NCBI RefSeq assembly: GCF_001541345.2
Contig: NZ_LMVL02000004.1
Coordinates: forward strand, 310,001-374,000
Source: Gillisella vitis
GTDB taxonomy: Bacteria > Pseudomonadota > Alphaproteobacteria > Rhizobiales > Rhizobiaceae
DNA length: 64,000 nucleotides
Reading direction: 5' to 3'
Shown here: in pieces, positions 42,226-51,579 of the stretch
Layout: each line of letters starts with the position of its first letter
How positions within the stretch are numbered: position 1 is the first letter of the stretch
The notes under the pieces: model-generated
What the model was told of the DNA's origin: nothing
Database searches by the model: none
Seen by the model: only the letters and a program-made list of their open reading frames with translations
Program-made: the position numbers and the translations under genes

Positions 42226-43737
42226 TTATTTGAACACCGGCGGCTGGCTGAGATCCATGGCAGGCTTTGCCGCAGGGGCTCCACCCAGGCCGGGGGGCGT
42301 GCCGAAATTCAGGCCGGACCCATCGCCAAACGACGGCAAGCTCATGCCTCCGCCACCCGCCCCAAAGCCCGGCACCTCGATCTTCACCTTGTCGAGATCG
42401 GTATCCTTGGCCTTTTCCACCCACATGGTCACCGATTGCGGCCAGAAAATCACCACGCCGACAATAACCAGCTGCATGCAGATCCACGGGATAGAGCCAA
42501 GGTAGATTTCGCGGGTCTTGACGCTTTTCGGTGCGACGCTGCGCAGGTAGAACAGTGCAAAACCAAAGGGCGGGTGCATGAAACTGGTCTGCATATTCAC
42601 GCAGATCAGCACCCCAAACCAGATCAGGTCGATACCCAGATGCTGCGCCACCGGTGCCAGCATCGGGATGACGATGAAGGCGATTTCGAAGAAATCGAGG
42701 AAGAACGCAAGGAAGAAGATAAAGAAATTGACGAAGATCAGGAAGCCTAGCTGTCCCCCCGGCAAGCCGGACAGCAAATGCTCGATCCAACGGGAACCGT
42801 CCATGCCCTGAAATACCAGGCTGAAACAGGTGGAGCCGATCAGGATCATCACCACCATCGAGGTGATGGTCATGGTCGATTCCATCGCCTGACGCACCAG
42901 CACCCTGGTCAACCGCCGATGCACCGCCGCCAGCACCAGCGCACCGACGACACCGAGCGCGCCCGCTTCCGTCGGCGTGGCAAGGCCAAGGAAAATAGTG
43001 CCCAGCACCAGGAAAATCAGCACGATGGACGGCAACATGCCAGCCAGAACCTTGCCGATCAGCCGGCCATCCAGTTCGCCGCGCACTTCCTTCGGCAAAG
43101 GCGGCACCAGCGAAGGCCGGAAAATCGAAATCGCCAGGATGAACAGCATGTAGATGGCGATCTGCATACCAGCCGGGCCGATGGCGCCCATATACATGTC
43201 GCCCACCGACTTGCCCAACTGGTCTGAGAGAATGACCAGCACCAGCGAGGGCGGAATAAGCTGGGCCATCGTGCCGGAGGCCGCAATGACGCCCGTGGCG
43301 ATCCGCTGGTTATAGCCATAGCGCAACATGACCGGCAGCGAGATCATGCCCATGGTGATAACCGAGGCCGCCACGGTGCCGGTAATCGCGCCCAGAATGG
43401 CACCAACGAAAATCACCGCATAGGCAATGCCACCCGGCACCGCGCCAAACAGTTTGCCCGTTCCTTCCAGAAGATCTTCCGCCAGCCCGCACCGCTCCAG
43501 AATGGACCCCATCATGGTGAAGAAGGGAATGGCCAACAACAGATCGTTGGAGACGATACCGAAGAACCGCAGCGGCAGGGCCTGGAGAAACATTTCGCTG
43601 AAATGGCCGGTGGCGATACCGATGATGCCGAAGAACATGCCGACCGCGCCAAGCGAAAACGCCACCGGAAAGCCGAACAGCATGAACAGCACCATGCCCA
43701 GAAACATCGCGGGCGGAATAATTCCGAAATCAAACAT
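42226..43737 (-). CDS. dctM: TRAP transporter large permease (DctM-type)
   Basis: This 503-residue inner-membrane protein has about a dozen hydrophobic segments, including LFMLFGFPVAFSLGAVGMFF and GTVAASVITMGMISLPVMLR. It is the ion-coupled translocation subunit of a tripartite ATP-independent periplasmic transporter. The core matches DctM/FcbT3-type permeases. Beyond it a soluble tail of about 60 residues is rich in Gly, Pro and Ala (GFGAGGGGMSLPSFGDGSG), longer than usual. The gene follows dctQ by 83 bases on the same strand and has a GAGGGGG ribosome site. The binding protein is not adjacent; the DctP-type gene at 54466-55572 is a candidate partner. Confidence 0.95.
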   Translation of the reverse strand: MFDFGIIPPAMFLGMVLFMLFGFPVAFSLGAVGMFFGIIGIATGHFSEMFLQALPLRFFGIVSNDLLLAIPFFTMMGSILERCGLAEDLLEGTGKLFGAVPGGIAYAVIFVGAILGAITGTVAASVITMGMISLPVMLRYGYNQRIATGVIAASGTMAQLIPPSLVLVILSDQLGKSVGDMYMGAIGPAGMQIAIYMLFILAISIFRPSLVPPLPKEVRGELDGRLIGKVLAGMLPSIVLIFLVLGTIFLGLATPTEAGALGVVGALVLAAVHRRLTRVLVRQAMESTMTITSMVVMILIGSTCFSLVFQGMDGSRWIEHLLSGLPGGQLGFLIFVNFFIFFLAFFLDFFEIAFIVIPMLAPVAQHLGIDLIWFGVLICVNMQTSFMHPPFGFALFYLRSVAPKSVKTREIYLGSIPWICMQLVIVGVVIFWPQSVTMWVEKAKDTDLDKVKIEVPGFGAGGGGMSLPSFGDGSGLNFGTPPGLGGAPAAKPAMDLSQPPVFK

Positions 43738-43820
43738 AACACGTCCCCCTCAGGCATGTCCTTCCGCTCTGCTGTCGTCCCCGGACGCCGGAAGGCATCA
43801 AAGGGACGGGCAGGCAGATA

Positions 43821-44360
43821 TTATTGCAGCGGCTTTTCGTAGCTGACGTCGATATCGATGCGACCGGTTAGAGCGGCAATGCGCTTGATCAGTTCCGACA
43901 GGCCCTGCAAGGTCAAAAGCCCGAAACCCGCCACCAGGATCAGCTTGACCGGCCAGCGGATCAAGCCACCGGCATTGGCCGACATTTCACCCTGCTGATA
44001 GGACAGCCAGAAAAACGGCCAGCACAGCCAGGTCAGGAAAATGCAGACCGGTAAAAGAAACAGCACGAGACCGATCAGGTCGATCCACAGCCGCTTGCGC
44101 TCCGACACCGATCCATAAATCAGATCGACCCGGACATGGCCGTTCTTGCGCAAGGTATGCGATGCCCCCAGCACAACGACATAGGCAAACAGATACCACT
44201 GTATTTCCAGCCAGCCGTTTGAACTGATATTGAACAGATACCGAATAATCGCGTTCCCGGCGCTGATCAGGCAGCACAGCATGACCAGATATTCCGCCAC
44301 CCGGCCAACGACTGCGCTTAGCGCATCGATAGCCCGCCCCCATGCCAGCAAAACACCCAT
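43821..44360 (-). CDS. dctQ: TRAP transporter small permease (DctQ-type)
   Basis: This 179-residue protein has four predicted transmembrane helices, as expected for DctQ. It shows GNAIIRYLFNISSNGWLEIQW near residues 35-55 and HTLRKNGHVRVDLIYG near 93-108, both typical of the family. It supports folding or function of the large permease. A GGGAGG site sits upstream of the start. It is the first gene of a two-gene minus-strand unit with dctM. Substrate class is likely an organic acid, by family only. Confidence 0.93.
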   Translation of the reverse strand: MGVLLAWGRAIDALSAVVGRVAEYLVMLCCLISAGNAIIRYLFNISSNGWLEIQWYLFAYVVVLGASHTLRKNGHVRVDLIYGSVSERKRLWIDLIGLVLFLLPVCIFLTWLCWPFFWLSYQQGEMSANAGGLIRWPVKLILVAGFGLLTLQGLSELIKRIAALTGRIDIDVSYEKPLQ

Positions 44361-44485
44361 ATAAGCCTCCCAACTCCCTTATTTGCTTAGAACAAGGGAC
44401 GGGCATGCGCAACCGGGCGGCGGCCTGCCATGCACGGGATTAGCAGGAGTTTGGCCTTGAAAGCCTGTCAAGTTCGCCTAAAGTT

Positions 44486-44585
44486 CTACAGCATTATCCG
44501 CTTCATCACGCGAATGATGCTGTAGCATTTTAAATTTGCTGCATAATTTTCTCTTGAAAACCAGTTTCGGTTTTAAGAATTATGC
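44486..44585 (+). repeat. Intergenic palindrome plus TTGCTGCATAA box, copy 3 (extended)
   Basis: An imperfect CTACAGCATT...ATGCTGTAG palindrome (44486-44525) is followed by TTTGCTGCATAATTTTCTC. The GAATTATGC near 44577-44585 closes a second inverted repeat with GCATAATT near 44541-44548. The same two-part arrangement recurs in copy 4. It lies between dctQ and the cytochrome oxidase subunit IV gene. Confidence 0.8.
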
Positions 44586-44625
44586 GGTAGCCTGTGGGAA
44601 ATACACGCTTTTGGGGAGTAAGAGC

Positions 44626-44850
44626 ATGAGCGAAGACCATTCCGGCCCGGTCGAAACGGGCGCCTCGATGGATTATCCCGCCCACGAACGGACCTATGAC
44701 AGTTTCATAGCCGCCTCGAAATATGGCACCGCCATTCTCGTGGCGCTGATGATCGGCATGGCCGCCGGATTTTTCACCACGGCCGGATTCCTGGGTGGCG
44801 TTCTGGTGTTCCTGATCCTCAGCGTCATCGGCGTCTTCATGATGCGGTAA
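44626..44850 (+). CDS. aa3-type cytochrome c oxidase subunit IV
   Basis: This small 74-residue protein has a charged N-terminus ending in MDYPAHERTYDSFIAASKYG and one or two closely spaced hydrophobic stretches (TAILVALMIGMAAGFFTTAG, LGGVLVFLILSVIGVFMMR). This is the layout of the bacterial aa3-type subunit IV family (CoxIV, alphaproteobacteria) that associates with the main terminal oxidase in the inner membrane. The start at 44626 follows GGGGAG. The core oxidase genes (ctaCDE) are not in the window, so this is a detached subunit gene, as usual in rhizobia. Confidence 0.88.
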   Translation: MSEDHSGPVETGASMDYPAHERTYDSFIAASKYGTAILVALMIGMAAGFFTTAGFLGGVLVFLILSVIGVFMMR

Positions 44851-44860
44851 GCCGCGATTG

Positions 44861-44894
44861 CCAATCTCCAGAACTGACCAATCTCCAGAACTGA
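44861..44894. repeat. 17-bp tandem direct repeat
   Basis: CCAATCTCCAGAACTGA occurs twice in exact tandem, immediately before the terminator stem. It is probably a local slippage duplication. Confidence 0.9.
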
Positions 44895-44918
44895 AAAGGC
44901 CGGCAATGCCGGCCTTTT
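44894..44918. terminator. Bidirectional intrinsic terminator
   Basis: AAAAGGCCGGC and GCCGGCCTTTT form a perfect 11-bp stem with loop AAT between the convergent oxidase-subunit and TPR genes. The A/T ends give a U-tract in both directions. Confidence 0.9.
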
Positions 44919-44942
44919 GTATGAAACTGAGTAGAAGCTGCT

Positions 44943-45773
44943 TCAGCTTGTCGAGCCGCGTGTCCGGGCAAGACCGTCGCGTGCGGGCGTGTATTTTCCA
45001 TCCAGGCTCAAGGCATGAGCATAGGACTTGGCCGCCTTGACCTTGTCGCCGCGCCGCTCGTAGACCAGCGCCTGATTGGCCCAGGATTCGGCCAGCTTCG
45101 GGTTCATGTCGATAGCATGGTTGAAATCAGCAAAGGCGTTTTCGTCGTCGTTCAGCGCCAGATAGCTCACGCCACGGCCGTTATAAGGCTCAGGCGCATT
45201 CGGTGACAGCGAGAGCGCCTTGGAAAAATCGTCAATCGCCTTATCGTGCTGGCCGCGCAACTGGAAGATCAGACCGCGATTGTGATAAGCGCGACCATCG
45301 GTGGTATCCAGCTCGATAGCCTTGGAGAAATCCTGAAACGCCTCATCCACCCGGCCCGCCTGGCGGTAGATATTGCCTCGGCCGATATAGGCGACATCAT
45401 AGCTGCTGTTGATTTTCAGGGCAGCGGTATAATCATTGGCGGCTTCCACCGGCTTGCCCATGTTGCGGTAGACAAGGGCGCGGTTGGCATAGGCCTGGTA
45501 GAAATTCGGGTTGAGTTGCAGCGCGGTGTTGAAATCCGCCAGCGCCTTCTGGAATTCACCGGCCCGGCCATAGGCGGAACCACGCACGTTATAGCCGCCT
45601 GGATCGCGCGGATTGGCGGCGATGACCGACGACAGTGAGGAAATATTTTCCTTCGAACCCTGATCCCGGTCGATGCTGATCATGTCACTTGACTGATTGG
45701 TGGATTGGCATCCCGAAAGCGTCAGCATGGCGGTGAGGCCAAGAGCCAGCATATGGCAGCCTTTGCCGCGCAT
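44943..45773 (-). CDS. TPR-repeat lipoprotein
   Basis: This protein has about 276 residues from the ATG at 45773, which has GGGAG six bases upstream; a longer start at 45836 would give 297. A lipoprotein signal sequence ends in the lipobox LSGC, with the lipidated Cys about 22 residues in. The rest is at least six tetratricopeptide repeats (for example YNVRGSAYGRAGEFQKALAD, YANRALVYRNMGKPVEAAND). It is probably a periplasmic outer- or inner-membrane-tethered scaffold for protein complexes. Similar NlpI-like proteins exist across alphaproteobacteria; the partner is unknown. It is monocistronic, ending at a bidirectional terminator. Confidence 0.9.
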   Translation of the reverse strand: MRGKGCHMLALGLTAMLTLSGCQSTNQSSDMISIDRDQGSKENISSLSSVIAANPRDPGGYNVRGSAYGRAGEFQKALADFNTALQLNPNFYQAYANRALVYRNMGKPVEAANDYTAALKINSSYDVAYIGRGNIYRQAGRVDEAFQDFSKAIELDTTDGRAYHNRGLIFQLRGQHDKAIDDFSKALSLSPNAPEPYNGRGVSYLALNDDENAFADFNHAIDMNPKLAESWANQALVYERRGDKVKAAKSYAHALSLDGKYTPARDGLARTRGSTS

Positions 45774-46286
45774 GTTAGCTCCCAGGCGACCAGCTGTTGT
45801 GCCGGCATTGAAAACCTTATCGACCATTGGCGTCATGCTTTCCGTTCCACCTGTTCAAAACGTCGGACTATGCCGAAACTTGAGAGGAAACGCCGCAGCG
45901 TTCCTAAAGTTCTGTCCATTCAACAAAACTTTATCCGGAGACTTGTCTATCCCGAGACCTGTTTATCCCGAAACTTGGCTTACATCCGAATAAAGTCAGT
46001 TTCCACCGCGCAAATGCAAAAACCACATCATTCCAGCAATTTGCGGCCTTTATAGCATCGCACAGAAAAGTAGAAACCGGTTTCGGGATAAATCCGATGC
46101 GACACAAAATTCTATGGCAGCGGCCAGACCAATGGTCCTAAATAAGGCTATAGTCGGCCACGATGCAGTTATGCAGGCTGCCGATCCGCCCATCATAGAA
46201 AATTTCACACGAAAAAGCGGCCGCGAACTGATCGCTGCCGCTCAATCGGATCATGTCGCGCTTTGAAAAAACGCGGGAAACGTCAA
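45774..46286. other. Intergenic region between the TPR lipoprotein gene and rpsU
   Basis: These 513 bases show no convincing gene. Short repeats resembling TATCCCGAGACCTG / TATCCCGAAACTTG appear near 45946-45975. The region must contain the promoter of the TPR gene at its left end. No terminator with a T-run was recognised for rpsU. Confidence 0.45.
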
Positions 46287-46526
46287 TCAGCGGCTGCCAA
46301 ATGCCGGACGCGCCGGAGCGGCAATCAGGCCTTCGCGCTGCATCTTCTTGCGGGCCAGCTTGCGAACGCGGCGAACGGCTTCAGCCTTTTCGCGCGCGCG
46401 CTTTTGCGACGGCTTTTCATAATAGTCACGCATTTTCATTTCACGGAAGATGCCTTCGCGCTGCATCTTCTTCTTCAAGGCGCGAAGCGCCTGATCAACG
46501 TTGTTATCGCGGACAAGTACCTGCAC
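46287..46526 (-). CDS. rpsU: 30S ribosomal protein S21
   Basis: This 79-residue basic protein begins with a GTG start ([19 protein letters not shown]), a typical S21 N-terminus. The helical stretch [31 protein letters not shown] is the family core. The C-terminal tail is slightly extended, as in other alphaproteobacteria. S21 binds the 30S platform and helps translation initiation. AAAGGA precedes the start. It appears monocistronic. Confidence 0.97.
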   Translation of the reverse strand: MQVLVRDNNVDQALRALKKKMQREGIFREMKMRDYYEKPSQKRAREKAEAVRRVRKLARKKMQREGLIAAPARPAFGSR

Positions 46527-46997
46527 GTCGAATCCCGTTCCTTTGGTTTGGTGGTCGTTTTCCGCCGGGACACGAATTCTGCCGAACCATGCCTTTCACG
46601 GACCAAAAAAGAGTGTTCCGCTGGCCCGCAGGACCAGCGATTAGGGAGCGCCAATAACAGATCGGACTTTCGAAGTCCAGACGGCAAGTGCCGCTGCCCG
46701 AAAAAATCCGCAGCCAAGCGGCACCGTCTTGCAAAACATCAGCCCTATGCGCATCTCCATCCGCTGTGGCAAGATATTGGCCATGTGTCGAAAGACGGAT
46801 AGAAGCGTGTCGCAAAGAAAGGGACATCGCGCATATCGATCTGTCACAGCTTTTTAGACCTGCGCTGATGCGCTGGATTGAAAGCCGGTCGGAATTTCTT
46901 CCCGTTTCTGACATAAGTCAGGATCTAAACCCTGCGATCCGTCGTAGAGCAAGCAGCCACCTCGCCTGCCAGACCTCGCCTGAAGGAGATGACGCGA
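46527..46997. other. Intergenic region between divergent rpsU and soxB
   Basis: These 471 bases carry the promoters of rpsU (minus) and soxB (plus). No recognisable gene is present. Frames here are mutually contradictory and lack ribosome sites. The soxB ribosome site AAGGAG lies at the right end. Confidence 0.45.
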
Positions 46998-48251
46998 ATG
47001 CGCAAATATTCGGTTTTTGCCGTAGCCCGCGAGGCGCTTCGCGCCCACACCGGTTGGAGCGCGCAATGGACATCACCAGAGCCGCGCAAATCCTATGACG
47101 TCATCATCATTGGTGGCGGTGGTCATGGTCTGGGGGCTGCTTACTATCTGGCCAAGGAACATGGCATCACCAATGTTGCCGTGATTGAAAAAGGCTGGAT
47201 TGGCGGCGGCAACACGGGCCGCAACACCACCATTATTCGCTCCAACTATCTCTATGAAGAGAGCATGGATATTTACGAGCACTCCTTGAAACTCTGGGAG
47301 GGCTTGAGCCAGGAGCTGAATTACAATGTGATGTATTCGGCCCGTGGCGTGATGATGCTGTCGCATAATGTGCATGACAAGCAGAGTTTCAAGCGCCACG
47401 TTCATGCCAACACGCTGTATGGCATTGATAATGAGTGGCTGACACCGGAACAGGCCAAGGCCTTCTGTCCGCCGCTGGAGATTGGCAAAACTGCCCGTTA
47501 CCCCATCAATGGTGCCGCCCTGCAACGACGCGGCGGCACGGCCCGCCATGATGCTGTTGCTTGGGGCTATGCTCGTGCTGCGTCTGATCGCGGTGTGCAT
47601 ATCATTCAAAATTGCGAGGTCACAGCTATTCGCCGGGGACCCAATGGTGAAGTCACCGGGGTTGAGACCTCCAAGGGCTTTATTGGCGCGAAGAAAATCG
47701 GCGTTTCGGCCTCTGGCCACAATTCCATGGTCATGGGCATGGCCGATGTGCGCCTTCCCATCCATTCCACGCCTTTGCAAGCGCTGGTGTCGGAGCCGCT
47801 CAAGCCGATTTTCCCTTGTGTGGTGATGTCCAACACCGTGCATGCCTATATCTCGCAGTCGGATAAGGGCGAGCTGGTGATTGGCGCTGGTACCGACCAG
47901 TATAATTCCTATTCCCAGACCGGTGGTTTGCAGATCATCACCCACACGCTGGATGCGATTTGCGAACTGTTCCCCATCTTCCGCCGCGTCAAGATGATGC
48001 GCCAATGGGGCGGGATTACCGACAACACCGCCGACCGCTCGCCGATCCAGAGTGTGACGCCGGTGCCAAATCTGTTTGTCAATTGCGGCTGGGGTACGGG
48101 CGGTTTCAAGGCCACGCCCGGCTCGGCCAACCTGTTTGCTCATTTGATTGCCAAGGGCGAGCCGCACGCGCTGGCCAAGGGCCTGACGCTGGATCGGTTC
48201 CGCACCGGGCGGTTGATTGATGAAGCGGCAGCTGCCGCCGTAGCGCACTAA
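46998..48251 (+). CDS. soxB: Sarcosine oxidase subunit beta
   Basis: This 417-residue flavoprotein subunit of heterotetrameric sarcosine oxidase contains the site where sarcosine is oxidised to glycine and formaldehyde, which is passed to tetrahydrofolate. The dinucleotide-binding motif GGGGHGLGAAYYL is near residues 39-51. His184 in TARHDAVAWG is the likely covalent FMN attachment site. I start at 46998 because AAGGAG is 10-11 bases upstream; an ATG at 46989 is too close. It is the first gene of soxBDAG. Cytoplasmic. Confidence 0.97.
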   Translation: MRKYSVFAVAREALRAHTGWSAQWTSPEPRKSYDVIIIGGGGHGLGAAYYLAKEHGITNVAVIEKGWIGGGNTGRNTTIIRSNYLYEESMDIYEHSLKLWEGLSQELNYNVMYSARGVMMLSHNVHDKQSFKRHVHANTLYGIDNEWLTPEQAKAFCPPLEIGKTARYPINGAALQRRGGTARHDAVAWGYARAASDRGVHIIQNCEVTAIRRGPNGEVTGVETSKGFIGAKKIGVSASGHNSMVMGMADVRLPIHSTPLQALVSEPLKPIFPCVVMSNTVHAYISQSDKGELVIGAGTDQYNSYSQTGGLQIITHTLDAICELFPIFRRVKMMRQWGGITDNTADRSPIQSVTPVPNLFVNCGWGTGGFKATPGSANLFAHLIAKGEPHALAKGLTLDRFRTGRLIDEAAAAAVAH

Positions 48252-48268
48252 TAAAGAGGGATTTCGAG

Positions 48269-48589
48269 ATGCTGTTGATCAAATGTCCCTATTGCCAAGA
48301 AGAGCGGGCTGAGCTGGAGTTTCACGGCGCAGGCGAGGCGCATATTGTGCGGCCAGCCAATATTGCCGAGATTTCCGATGAAGAGTTCGAGGCTTTCTTC
48401 TTCCTGCGGGATAACCCAAAGGGAATCATCTTTGAGCGCTGGCGGCATCTGCATGGCTGTGGGCGGTTTTTCAATGCCGTGCGCGATACCATCAGCGACA
48501 AATTTCTGTTGACCTATAAGGCAGGTGAAGCCAAGCCGGATGATGCAGCTGTGCAAGCCCTCATCGACAACAAGGGAGCTGCTAGATGA
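48269..48589 (+). CDS. soxD: Sarcosine oxidase subunit delta
   Basis: This 106-residue small subunit has a zinc site formed by Cys6 and Cys9 (IKCPYCQEER) with His and Cys later in RHLHGCGRFFN. It stabilises the heterotetramer. It lies 17 bases after soxB and overlaps soxA by four bases (ATGA), consistent with strict co-translation. Confidence 0.96.
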   Translation: MLLIKCPYCQEERAELEFHGAGEAHIVRPANIAEISDEEFEAFFFLRDNPKGIIFERWRHLHGCGRFFNAVRDTISDKFLLTYKAGEAKPDDAAVQALIDNKGAAR

Positions 48590-51579
48590 GCGGTGCCAAT
48601 CGTATTCCCGGCAAGGGCCGTCTGACGCCTGCCAGAACCGCCCGTTTCACCGTGGATGGCCGCATTCTCACCGCGATTGAAGGTGATAGCGTGGCCTCTG
48701 CCCTGCTGGCCAATGGCATTCATCTGGTCGGTCGCTCGTTCAAATATCATCGTCCACGCGGCATTCTCACGGCTGGTCCGGAAGAGCCGAACGCGCTTTT
48801 GGACATTTCCCGCGATAGCGCCCGGCGTCAGCCAAACGTGCGCGCCCCCGTGCAGGAAGTGTTTGATGGCATGCGGGTGCAGACGCAAAACCGCTGGCCG
48901 TCTCTTTCCATGGACATTGGCGCGGTCAACGACCTGCTCTCGCCCTTCTTTGCCGCAGGCTTCTACTACAAGACTTTCATGTGGCCCAAGAGCTTTTGGC
49001 ACAAGATTTATGAGCCGATCATTCGCCGTGCCGCAGGCCTTGGCGTGGCCCCAACCGAAGACGATACCGATCATTACGCCAACCGCTATGCCCATTGCGA
49101 CGTGATGGTGGTGGGCGGCGGCGTGGCCGGTCTGACCGCGGCCCTTGCGGCGGCTGAAACTGGTGCCTCGGTGATTATCTGTGATGAACAGCCGGAAATG
49201 GGCGGTGCCTTCCATTATGATACGGGTGCGGTGATTGACGGCCAGAATGGCTATGACTGGGCGCAAGCCACCGTGGCAAAACTAAAGGCCATGGACAATG
49301 TGACGGTGCTGACCCGCACCACGGCATTCGGCTATTACAACCACAATTTCCTCGGCTTGGCCGAGCGCATCACCGACCATATCGCCAAACCCGCCAAGGG
49401 CCTTCCCCGCGAACGGCTGTGGCAAGTGCGGGCGAAAAAGGTGGTGTTGGCCACGGGTGCCATTGAACGCCACATGGTGTTTGCCAACAACGACCGCCCC
49501 GGCATTATGCTGGCGTCTGCTGCGCGCACCTATCTCAACCATTATGGCGTCGCTGTGGGCGCGAAAGTTGCGGTCTACACCGCCCATGATTCGGCCTATG
49601 AAGCCGCGATTGACCTGAAAAAGGCGGGTGTCCAGATCGTTGCCATCATCGACACCCGCCGCAATCCGGGGGCCGGTGTGATGGCTGACGCTCAAGCGGC
49701 AGGCATTGAGGTTTTGACCGAACATTGCGTTCTCGACACCGCCGGACGGTTGCGGGTGAAGTCCATCACCATCGCCAGCAAGGGCGGATTTGACCGCCGC
49801 AAGCTGGCCGTCGATGCGCTGCTGATGAGCGGCGGCTGGACGCCATCCGTGCATCTCTTCTCACAATCGCGCGGCAAGCTGCGTTTCGACGCCGCCACCC
49901 AGCGCTTCCTGCCAGATATTTATGTGCAGGATGGCATCTGCATCGGGGCCTGCAACGGCACGGACGATCTGAGCGACCTGCTGGCGGAAGCCCATGCCGC
50001 AGGCGCAACGCTGGCGAAAGAAGCTGGCGCAGAAGGCGAGAACGGCAGCGCGCCAAGTGGTGCCAACACCTTTGCCTGGACCGGCGGCATGATTGGCGCA
50101 GCCGAAGGCGCTGGCCCAGATGATGCGGTGAAAGCCTTTATCGACTTCCAGCACGATGTCTGCGCCAAAGATATTCGCTTGGCAGTGCGCGAGGGCATGC
50201 ATTCCATCGAGCATATCAAGCGCTTTACCACCAATGGCATGGCGTCGGACCAAGGCAAATTGTCCAACATGCATGGGCTGGCCATTGCCGCCGAAATGCT
50301 GGGCAAAGAAATCCCACAGGTGGGCCTCACCACCTTCCGCGCACCATACACGCCAGTGACGTTTGGCACACTGATCAACCATTCGCGTGGCGAATTGTTT
50401 GACCCAACGCGCAAAACCCCGATGCATGATCTGGAAACCGCCCTGGGTGCCGATTTTGAAGATGTCGGCAATTGGAAACGTGCCTGGTATTACGCCAAGC
50501 CCGGCGAAGATATGCATGCAGCCGTCAACCGCGAGTGCAAAACCGTGCGCGAGGTTGCGGGCGTCTTCAATGCCTCAACGCTTGGCAAAATCGAGGTGGT
50601 TGGCCCGGATGCAGCCAAATTCCTCAACCTGCTCTACACCAACCCGTGGGATAGCCTCAAACCCGGCAAATGCCGCTATGGCATCATGACCCGCGACGAC
50701 GGCTTTATCTATGACGACGGCGTGGTCGGACGGTTGGCGGAAGATCGCTTCCACGTCACCACCACCACCGGCGGTGCCGCCCGCGTCCTGAACCACATGG
50801 AAGACTATCTGCAAACGGAATTCCCGGAACTGAACGTCTGGCTCACCTCTGCTTCAGAGCAATGGGCGGTGATTGCCGTGCAGGGTCCAAAGGCCCGCGA
50901 TATCATTGCACCTTTCGTTGAAGGCATTGATATTTCGAACGAGGCCTTCCCACATATGAGCGTGGCGGAAGGCACATTCTGCGGCGTACCAACCCGGCTG
51001 TTCCGTGTGTCGTTTACGGGCGAAGTGGGCTTTGAAATCAACGTGCCCGCCGATTACGGCGCATCCGTGTTTGAGACCGTGTGGAAGCGGGCGGAAAGCT
51101 TAGGCGCATGCCTCTATGGTACAGAAACCATGCACGTGCTGCGCGCCGAAAAGGGCTATATCATCGTCGGCCAGGATACCGATGGCACGCTGACGCCCGA
51201 TGATGCCAATTACGGCTGGGCTGTTTCGAAGAAAAAAACCGATTTCGTTGGTATTCGCGGCCTCAAACGCCCGGATCTGGTGAAGGAAGGCCGCAAGCAG
51301 CTGGTCGGCCTCAAGACCAAAGACCCGAACGAGGTGCTGGAAGAAGGCGCACAGATTGTCGCCAATCCCAACCAGCCGAAACCAATGACCATGCTGGGCC
51401 ATGTCACCTCGTCCTACTGGTCGGAAAATCTTGGGCAATCGATTGCCATTGCAATGGTGGCCGGTGGCCGGGAGCGGATGGGCGAGACGCTCTATGTGCC
51501 GATGCCTGATAAGACAATCGCTGTGGAAGTGACCGACATGGTTTTTTACGACAAGGAAGGAAGCCGCATACATGGTTGA
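48586..51579 (+). CDS. soxA: Sarcosine oxidase subunit alpha
   Basis: This 997-residue subunit has an N-terminal ferredoxin-like 2Fe-2S-type fold without obvious cluster cysteines (about 15-100). It is followed by the NAD+-binding Rossmann motif VVGGGVAGLTAALAAAETGAS near 174-194. The C-terminal part from about residue 600 is a glycine-cleavage T-protein-like domain that binds tetrahydrofolate, so formaldehyde leaves as 5,10-methylene-THF. The gene overlaps soxD by four bases and soxG by eight bases, so all four subunits are translationally coupled. Confidence 0.97.
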   Translation: MSGANRIPGKGRLTPARTARFTVDGRILTAIEGDSVASALLANGIHLVGRSFKYHRPRGILTAGPEEPNALLDISRDSARRQPNVRAPVQEVFDGMRVQTQNRWPSLSMDIGAVNDLLSPFFAAGFYYKTFMWPKSFWHKIYEPIIRRAAGLGVAPTEDDTDHYANRYAHCDVMVVGGGVAGLTAALAAAETGASVIICDEQPEMGGAFHYDTGAVIDGQNGYDWAQATVAKLKAMDNVTVLTRTTAFGYYNHNFLGLAERITDHIAKPAKGLPRERLWQVRAKKVVLATGAIERHMVFANNDRPGIMLASAARTYLNHYGVAVGAKVAVYTAHDSAYEAAIDLKKAGVQIVAIIDTRRNPGAGVMADAQAAGIEVLTEHCVLDTAGRLRVKSITIASKGGFDRRKLAVDALLMSGGWTPSVHLFSQSRGKLRFDAATQRFLPDIYVQDGICIGACNGTDDLSDLLAEAHAAGATLAKEAGAEGENGSAPSGANTFAWTGGMIGAAEGAGPDDAVKAFIDFQHDVCAKDIRLAVREGMHSIEHIKRFTTNGMASDQGKLSNMHGLAIAAEMLGKEIPQVGLTTFRAPYTPVTFGTLINHSRGELFDPTRKTPMHDLETALGADFEDVGNWKRAWYYAKPGEDMHAAVNRECKTVREVAGVFNASTLGKIEVVGPDAAKFLNLLYTNPWDSLKPGKCRYGIMTRDDGFIYDDGVVGRLAEDRFHVTTTTGGAARVLNHMEDYLQTEFPELNVWLTSASEQWAVIAVQGPKARDIIAPFVEGIDISNEAFPHMSVAEGTFCGVPTRLFRVSFTGEVGFEINVPADYGASVFETVWKRAESLGACLYGTETMHVLRAEKGYIIVGQDTDGTLTPDDANYGWAVSKKKTDFVGIRGLKRPDLVKEGRKQLVGLKTKDPNEVLEEGAQIVANPNQPKPMTMLGHVTSSYWSENLGQSIAIAMVAGGRERMGETLYVPMPDKTIAVEVTDMVFYDKEGSRIHG

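Noticed and set aside
45697..46055. Two overlapping plus-strand frames (45697-45993 and 45705-46055)
   Set aside because: They run antisense across the start of the TPR lipoprotein gene, and their sequence is Arg/Ser/Pro-rich with no family.
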